Source of the DNA: Datisca glomerata
Taxonomy: Eukaryota > Streptophyta > Magnoliopsida > Cucurbitales > Datiscaceae
Assembly: GCA_003255025.1 (NCBI GenBank)
Contig: QANY01013200.1
Span: 310,001-374,000, forward strand
DNA length: 64,000 nt
Direction: 5' to 3'
Below are positions 57,577-64,000 of this stretch, one piece after another. A program made the position numbers and the translations under genes. The notes under the pieces are model-generated. The model was given only the letters and a program-made list of their open reading frames with translations. It ran no database searches and was not told the DNA's origin. Each line of letters begins with the position of its first letter. Within the stretch, counting starts at the first letter, position 1.

Positions 57577-59459
57577 TTAAATGAAGCTGCAAGTTTCTGC
57601 TGCAAATCCCAACTTAGATTCCTTAACGTCATATATGACCCTTTGATTCTTCTGCTGATAATTCCCGATAATGCCAATCTGATCTTCATATGAGAGACTA
57701 GCTAGAGCCAAACAGACCTGAGAAGCATCACTTTTCACAAAATAAAATATCCCACTTACATCCACATCCAGTTCAGAACTTCCCTCAAACTGGAATCTTA
57801 TTGAGGGAATGTTCACTTCTTGGAATGAACTCAGATTAAAACACGTATTTAAGATTGAAAATCCCGGTGCTCTCGGAAAACCCGAAAATTGTTTCAAAAA
57901 CTCTGCTTCAACTGCCCTGTAAACCGTAGGAGCAAGCCGCGTAATAACCGTGCCTGAATCAATCAATACCCCACCTGAGGAAAAACTTGATGAATTCAGC
58001 GCCACCCCAACCCCACCGATGCTTATGCCAGTAACATTGAGGAAGTAGAAATTGGATAACTGTGGATTAGGAACCATTCTAGTGTAAGAAATTGGAGTAG
58101 AATTCTTCAAAACCGAGAGATCGTCGCCCATAACTAAAGAGCCGGAAGCTCCAACTTCTGTTGAAGGCAAACAGTAAGAGAAAACTCCACCAAATAAAGA
58201 GGAAGTTTGAGTTATAACTGAAAGTTCACTCCTTGCAAGACCCATCAGTCCTGAAGCTCCTCCAAACAAACCTTTATTGCTACGGCCGCAGCCGAACAAG
58301 AAGTTGTCAACCTGAACTTTTCCAAGTTTGAGACTTTCAAGACCCAATTCTCCACGGGTATAAGACCCGTCTCCATAGTTAACAATATAGTTACATGTCG
58401 CAGCTGGGCTGGTGGAACATACTCCTGAATTTCCAGTGGCAAATTGCAAGTCTTGACAGGTTGATGAGTTACACAACACTGAATGGTATGACGGTGATTT
58501 AGATGGATCGAAGAGCGGGTCTTGTTGGTTATAACATAGTCGGCATGGCAGGCATTGAACCCATGTCAGGTCACTTCCTGTATCTACAATCACTGTCATA
58601 TTTCGACCTCCCAATTCGACAGTTACGATATAGTTTAGTGTCTCAAGTCTTATACCAGAAGTTATTGGGATTTGAGTTTCGGATACATCATTTATGTTGC
58701 TTGAAACCGCTTTCTTTATCCAAGATTGCAGTGATTGAACATGTGCGTCGTCTAAGATTAATCGTTTCTGCAGATTCTTCATCCAGTCGACATTCTTTCC
58801 TGAGCAGGAGTCCCGGTGCTTCATTTCTAATATTGTTGCACCCTTCTCCATTCCTACAATCCAAATGAATTAGAACCCATTGACAGGAAATAATCACTTC
58901 TCGACAAGAAAAAATAAACTTTTGCATAGTGAAAATAAATTTCTTACAAATTACGAATTGAACGAGGCTTATGGATATCAAGACGACGTTAAGTAGACAG
59001 TTCATAATTTTACATTAGCCTACCTTACAGAATTCAAAACAGAGTAGAAGCAAAGATAATTAAGTAGGCTTAATGAAAGAGGGCAAGGATAGAGTGAGAG
59101 TGAGAATAATGACATTTTGTTTAAAGCATAAAAACCAATTCTTAGATCCTAGAAAAAGAGATGAAGTAAAGGAAAAAACAGATCCGAAGATAAAGAATAA
59201 AATAAAGCAAACCAAAGACACATGAGCAAGCATTAGAAAACTAGCTGGTGAGATTTTCATTTTCCCTTTTCCACCAAAACTCACTTGATTTCTGTTCAAT
59301 AAAACATGGGTTCGTTCCACGCTGCTGCTTCCATGGAAAATTTTGAAGGCCAAGTACTTTCTTCTCTACATTACTGCAGTGGACATAGTTAACATTACTT
59401 ACTAGAAAAGCAAGAGGCAAAAGCATTAAAAGTAAAAGAGGCTTCGCCTCAACCATCAT
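57577..59459 (-). CDS. Nepenthesin-like aspartic protease (A1 family), two exons
   Basis: Secreted or vacuolar-route aspartic protease of the plant nepenthesin-like class. Exon 1 is 59459-59285 and exon 2 is 58853-57577, with a 431-bp intron (donor GTGAGT at 59284, acceptor TTGTAG ending 58854). Together they encode 483 residues, normal for the family. The N-terminus MMVEAKPLLLLMLLPLAFLV is a signal peptide. A pro-region (about 60-120) follows. The first catalytic motif is DTGSDLTWVQC at 149-159, the flap is YGDGS at 218-222, and the second catalytic motif is DSGT at 357-360. The Cys-rich CxxCxxCYNQQDPLFDP insert after the first motif is the nepenthesin-type signature, and IGNYQQ near 454 is the C-terminal block. 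The frame is clean through both exons. The start is the first in-frame ATG; upstream in-frame sequence opens only from a GTG. The substrate cannot be inferred. Related Arabidopsis genes take part in defence and development, but I cannot assign orthology. Confidence 0.95.
59285..59459 (-). other. Exon 1 coding part of the aspartic protease
   Basis: Encodes residues 1-58 plus the first base of codon 59. It contains the signal peptide and the region ending CFIEQKS. The intron is phase 1; joining to 58853 restores an AGA codon and the frame of exon 2. Confidence 0.88.
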
Positions 59460-59569
59460 TTTGAACACAATAAAGAAAGTAAGAGATATTGCTGCAGAAA
59501 GAGAAACAGGAAGAGAAAACTGTGGTGGAGTTTGGGGGGGGGGGTGTTGGAATGGAGGGAGAGAGATTC

Positions 59570-59635
59570 TTAAGGGTTGGAATTTGGCATGAGAACAAAA
59601 GAGGAAAGGCTGGCTAAAGGACCCCACTTGTGCAT
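59570..59635 (-). promoter_or_regulatory. Upstream ORF in the protease 5' leader
   Basis: ATGs at 59635 and 59590 share one frame and end at the same TAA at 59570, giving 21- or 6-codon upstream ORFs (MPNSNP for the shorter). They lie between the candidate TATA box and the main start, out of frame with it, and could reduce translation if included in the transcript. Confidence 0.4.
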
Positions 59636-59660
59636 GAGAAATTATTGGTCGTTCACGTGC

Positions 59661-59668
59661 ATTTATAA
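59661..59668 (-). promoter_or_regulatory. Candidate TATA box of the protease gene
   Basis: TTATAAAT on the minus strand, about 200 bp upstream of the start codon. A G-box CACGTG lies at 59654-59659 and an ACCAAT at 59649-59644. Both are on the gene side of the TATA box, an unusual order. Confidence 0.5.
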
Positions 59669-60301
59669 CATAACTGAGAAAAAAAATGAAAATTGTTCTT
59701 GTAAAGTGAAGTTTATAGAAATTGGTGAGATTGGGATAGAATTTAGGACTTCTGATTTAGAATGATTAAGAGACAAGGACTGAGCATAAACACATCAGAG
59801 AGGTGTCTTTCTCTTTGTCACAAAAAAATGATGTCCTTTAGAAGAATAAACTGTACTCTATTAATCAGTATGCAATTTACAAACGTAATCAACATAAGAA
59901 AATTAAGATCGAACTTAGATTGAGACCTAGATGAACACAATACACTAAAAAAGATTCCTCCCACAACAGTATTTATAGTCTCTTGGGCATCTCTGTAAAG
60001 GAATTTGACAGTATGAAAGCAAACGAGAGAGAATAATGTAGAAATTATAAATAGATTTTATTTCTTCATATGATCCTCTTTTGGGGTCGGCCTTTAGTTA
60101 GAGGCAAAAGTTAAGAGTAGAAATGGGTTACACAAAATATGATCTTCCCTATCCATTTGTAACAAAATTCTACGGTAAAGGGCTCAATCTTTGATGCGGT
60201 CCTCAACTGATTTTATCCTCAACCGATTTCATCCGTTAACTCTATCTGATAGTCATGATAATCTGACTTCAGTTGTCCATGTAGCCAATTTTCTCTTCTT
60301 G
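59669..60301. other. Upstream region of the protease gene
   Basis: No gene is recognised. This is AT-rich DNA up to the CACTA-like terminus at 60302. Confidence 0.45.
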
Positions 60302-63300
60302 CACTACAAAAAAACTCTTCATTTATAGCACTTTCGTATAGCATTCTTGGTTCACATGCTATCTATTAAGGTCAAAACAAATTTATGAAGAAAGGCGCCA
60401 GTTGTCCCAATGAAAAGGCGCGACATTAAAAATGTTTGACGAAAATGAATAGCGCGGTTTTGAACTCTTTATTGGTTTTTGTCTTTAAGGACGTAGGATA
60501 GGGCTCTAAAAGAATCAAAACACACACACTCTACAAATCTCTTTTCGGTTTCCCTCTAATAGAGAGGTAGTGCTTTTCGATTAGGAATTTGTGGATTCTC
60601 TCTCTCTCTTTAACAGAGGTGGTTGGACATTCATTTTCACGCACAAGGCTCAACAAAGAGCTTTGCTTTCTCTGTTCATTTTTTGTCACTAAGAACATAT
60701 AGGTTAGGGCTCCAAAACGACGCACACAACACATCACGATGTCTTTTTCCATCTAACAGGGAGGTTGGGCGTTCATCGCTTCTTTATTTGTGGTTCAACG
60801 TCTTCCCCCCAAAATCAAAACGTGCACAGTAGCAGGGGTTTCCGTTTTCGTCTAATAGAGGTATGACTCTTCGTCTTCGTTAGTTCCCTTTTTTTACTAA
60901 CAATTTTTTATTGATTTTGCTGCTTCATTTTTTTTTCAAAGCATTAATAATTGTATTTCTTGTATGATGAAGGATGAAAGGGTAAAGTCGCAAATGCTCA
61001 AACGAATGGTGAAGAATGTAAATGGCACCCATTGATTATGGTGAATAGGTGAGGAAATGGCCCCCTGAATTATTTTATCATGAAACCTTTATTTTTCAAT
61101 TGGAGAAAGTATTTTATTTGTTAGTTTTTATTTTTAGGCTCAAGCGAATCTGAATAAGAATGAGAAAGTCGATAAGGTGCTCTATAAAAAGGACATTTTC
61201 GTGGAAGTCTTTGATCCACAGAAGTGTGTGTACTCATCTACTATATATCATCATTTGAAGGTCTTTCAATCTTGATTAGCTTAGCGGTATTCTAGATTTG
61301 AGTTTATGCTTCTAGTCGAATAAGAATTTGAGTGAACACAAAATATGGGAGATGTGATCATTTGAAGCTTGCTTTATTACTACTCATGCTTTCTTCATTG
61401 ACATAAAAAAATTATCTCAAACTAAAATTGATATAGAATATGGGTCAATAATGTAGTATTATGTACTTTTCTTTGATTACATGTCTTTATCAAATGAACT
61501 ATTGAACAGATTATCTATATCATAATTTTGTATTCTTTTTATTTTCATGTGTTTTCTAGCTAAGTGATCTGGAAATGGGGATTTTGGGGTTTCTCTCTCC
61601 CTCTATCTTTCTGTAAATTTTTTATTTGATAATAGATGCTTAAATGAGATAATTGGAATGTACTAAATATAATTCTCAATTTGTCTAGACTTGTGCTCTT
61701 TCTTGTGAATTTTAAATTACATTTGGTATGTATCTCATGTTTCCGAGGGACATGCCATTGTAATTGTGAAGTGGATATATTTCATTGTATTCAAATACTT
61801 GGAACTGTGATATAAATTTTTAGTTACTTTAAGTCATTAACAAATTTAGAATCTTTGTTGGCGAAAGCTTAGTTACTCACTTTTCTGCATGGCCTTTGTA
61901 TGTTGTTGTAATACCGGTTTTGAATCCATGCTCATGCTCTATTGTGTCCACATTTTTGCTAGTTTAATTCATCCTCTATCTTTATATTATGTAGCCTCTG
62001 CTTACAGAACTAGGATATATCCTAGTTCAAAGTTACAAAACAGTTGTACCACATTTTATCTTCAGCATTATCGTTGATCATTTCCAATTTGACACGTATC
62101 GTGTCTTTTTATAGGGTGATGGTTGCCACTGCTTTTATTGTTCTTGAAAACATTTTTCTCGTTGCTTTTGTCAACCATCATTCACCTGCTATGTGCTTTC
62201 TTCTAATTCATTCTATCTTATAAGTTCATTTCTTTAATGGTTCTGCCAAGCATCAAAAGACACATCTCTTAATTTTGCTTTTATAATGAGAATAAACTAT
62301 AATTTTTCAAGATAAGCAAACAATCTAAAAAACCCGTTAACTCAACTTAATTGTGTTGAAAAATGAGAAACAAGAAGGGGAAGCTCCATTATGTAGAAAA
62401 TTATTTTGTTTAATTGTTCCTTTAAGTCGAGATTTCATGTGTAATTATTTTCTTTTGAGTCTACATACCAGAGCAGTTGGCATAGCACTATAGCTTTCCT
62501 TCTCTACTATCTGATTTCGGTCTTGATTATTGCTTTTCATCATTCCATGTATACATGCTCTTGCATTTATGAATTTTATTTTGGATTGATGAATAGCACC
62601 ATCCTCAATCCTTTTACAATAAACTTGTGGGATATGAAGGAGAGGAGGAATTTTTCTTGCTATCTCTGGAGTCTGGACAAGAACTCAAGCTGTACTAGCT
62701 TATGCTGCTTACTTTTTCCTATGCTGTAGTTTTAGGTGCTGCAGGGTCATGCTCAGTCCTATTTGCAAAACCTCTTTCTCTGTTAGCTACTTCCTTTGAC
62801 ATTTTTTAACACTAGCCACATTTGTTTCTTGATTATGATGTTGCTTCCTTTTTTTGCTCAAACCTACTTAGGTTGGCCATGTCTAGCGATTATGAATTTG
62901 CACAGTTGGTTTACATACTGTATGCTTTTGCTATTTTTGAGTACAGTTGGGTTTTGGGTAAGAATTGAAGAACTTTAATTTTTTTGCTTTTCATCATTCA
63001 AGTCGTACAAATATATCAATGCTGATGTATTGCCTAATTGTTATACATATATATATACCATGCGGATCACAAGGTTGAACAATTAGTATGCTCTATGTTG
63101 TAGTAATTTTAGTCCCCTTTGAAGGGGAATTAGTTCTCTAAATACTCTTTGACAGGAAAAAATTAATGGAAGCATATAATTTCTTCTCCATCGCTTTTCA
63201 TTAATTTTGGCATCTTTGTTTTCTAATATGTGCTAATTCTCTTGAATGGATTTCAGAGAGGTCCTACCCAAATTTACCGTTGCAAAATTTACGAAGTTTG

Positions 63301-64000
63301 ATAACCCAATCAAGATTTATCCACACAGTTTTGTTTTCATTGACAGCAAAGAGAAACTTAATAAGTGTGGTCTAGATGGCGTTGTATATAAAACTACTGA
63401 CTAGCCTCCACTTGGTGTTAATGAAATGAACGTCAACTCAAAGCGCTTACCCATGATGTATATTTTCTTAGTGTTTTTTATAAGTCAGATAATTATTGCA
63501 ATTATTAGACCAATTTTTTTTATTGAAGTGTTGAACATGTCTAGGATTATTACCTTTTGTGCTACTATTTTGGGTGTTTAAACATTGGAATTTATTAATA
63601 TCTTATGTCATCTTGCCTATTTAGCCTTTTTAGTTAGATTTTATCTTGTTGAATGATTAGCTCAATAAAATGATGAATATGCACAAGATATAGGGTATTG
63701 TGATGTTCGTTTGGTTTGAAATTAGAATAAACGCTAAATTTTTAAAACTTTCACTTGCATGCACTTGGAGTTTCTTGCCGAGAATTACATCATCTCTGAT
63801 TAATGGTTTTTCTTTTTTGTTGTTATTGTTTGAACTATGTTTAGTAGAAGGGGCCGACTGATAAATTTTTGTAGCCATGTTTGAAATGTGGGGGGGGGGG
63901 TATATGGTGTTCAAACTGATTAAGGATTGCATCATCTCTGATTAATGGTTTTTTCTCTTTGTTGTTATTATTTTGACTCTCTTTAGTGGAAGAGGGGGGG
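60302..64000 (+). mobile_element. Probable CACTA element start; no recognised coding region
   Basis: CACTACAAAAAAAC at 60302 resembles a CACTA terminus. It is followed by gcgcc/ggcgcg words (60390-60460) and a leader-like region in which two blocks resemble each other (about 60480-60640 and 60655-60865: tctctttt/ttttcc, ctaatagagaggt/ctaacagggaggt). Exon-like short frames occur at 61140-61230 (NKNEKVDKVLYKKDIFVEVF) and 63258-63405 (LPKFTVAKFTKFDNPIKIYP), after acceptor-like cag/ag. I do not recognise them. The remainder is intron-like T-rich DNA. No opposite terminus is present before the window ends, so the right border and the class are uncertain. Confidence 0.4.
63770..64000. repeat. ~150-bp tandem duplication at window end
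   Basis: The segment catcatctctgattaatggt at 63788 recurs at 63931. Both are followed by ttttgttgttatt and ctatgtttagtagaag/ctctctttagtggaag. A run of G at 63890-63900 lies between, and the window ends in a second G run that corresponds to the ggggcc after the first copy. Confidence 0.85.

Noticed and set aside
59060..59353. 97-codon minus-strand frame next to exon 1
   Set aside because: It runs from exon 1 sequence in another phase into the intron, and both splice sites of the main gene model are canonical.
59241..59627. Protease start extended upstream to 59627
   Set aside because: The codon at 59627 is GTG, not ATG. The first in-frame ATG is at 59459 and is followed by a good signal peptide.

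Overview
This window reads as nuclear DNA of a flowering plant, most likely a dicot. It is AT-rich, has spliced genes with GT-AG introns, and is dominated by degenerate plant transposable elements: Ty3/gypsy of Athila type, Ty1/copia, CACTA (En/Spm), hAT-like, FAR1/Mutator-like and LINE. The species cannot be named from the sequence alone. Two poly-C runs contain N and mark uncertain assembly.

Layout. 1-1440 holds nothing recognised. 1440-4400 is the 3' part of a minus-strand gypsy element: long terminal repeat (LTR), polypurine tract and an acidic coding remnant, the last interrupted by a 94-bp hAT-like MITE. 5090-10440 is a nested repeat complex with a ~1.3 kb inverted repeat, a direct repeat and a CACTA end. 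10920-15330 is a decayed minus-strand gypsy gag-pol with a 317-bp tandem duplication in integrase. 17540-19050 is a LINE 3' end. 21099-22000 is a CACTA 5' end with a transposase fragment. 24140-25525 is a FAR1/FRS-type transposase pseudogene. 27160-27850 is a second LINE fragment. 27890-31440 is a minus-strand CACTA element, broken at 31442-35916 by a structurally complete copia element with 5-bp target duplications. 36400-38060 is a transposon-borne gene remnant. 40195-40560 carries a tandemly repeated Ser-rich coding remnant. 41640-41938 is a third gypsy 3' end. 41939-52080 is a decayed minus-strand copia element, itself split by a CACTA element at 44143-48956. 53153-57085 is a foldback element split by a hAT-like element at 54157-56790.

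The only convincing host gene lies at 57577-59459 on the minus strand. It is a two-exon, 483-residue nepenthesin-like aspartic protease with both catalytic motifs, a signal peptide and a candidate TATA box. 60302 to the end begins with a CACTA-like terminus, followed by intron-like AT-rich DNA with no recognised gene.

No new biological system stands out. The most informative structures are the nesting order of the transposons, a CACTA derivative that fuses the start of one transposase gene to the second gene, the large inverted repeat, and the palindromic foldback element.
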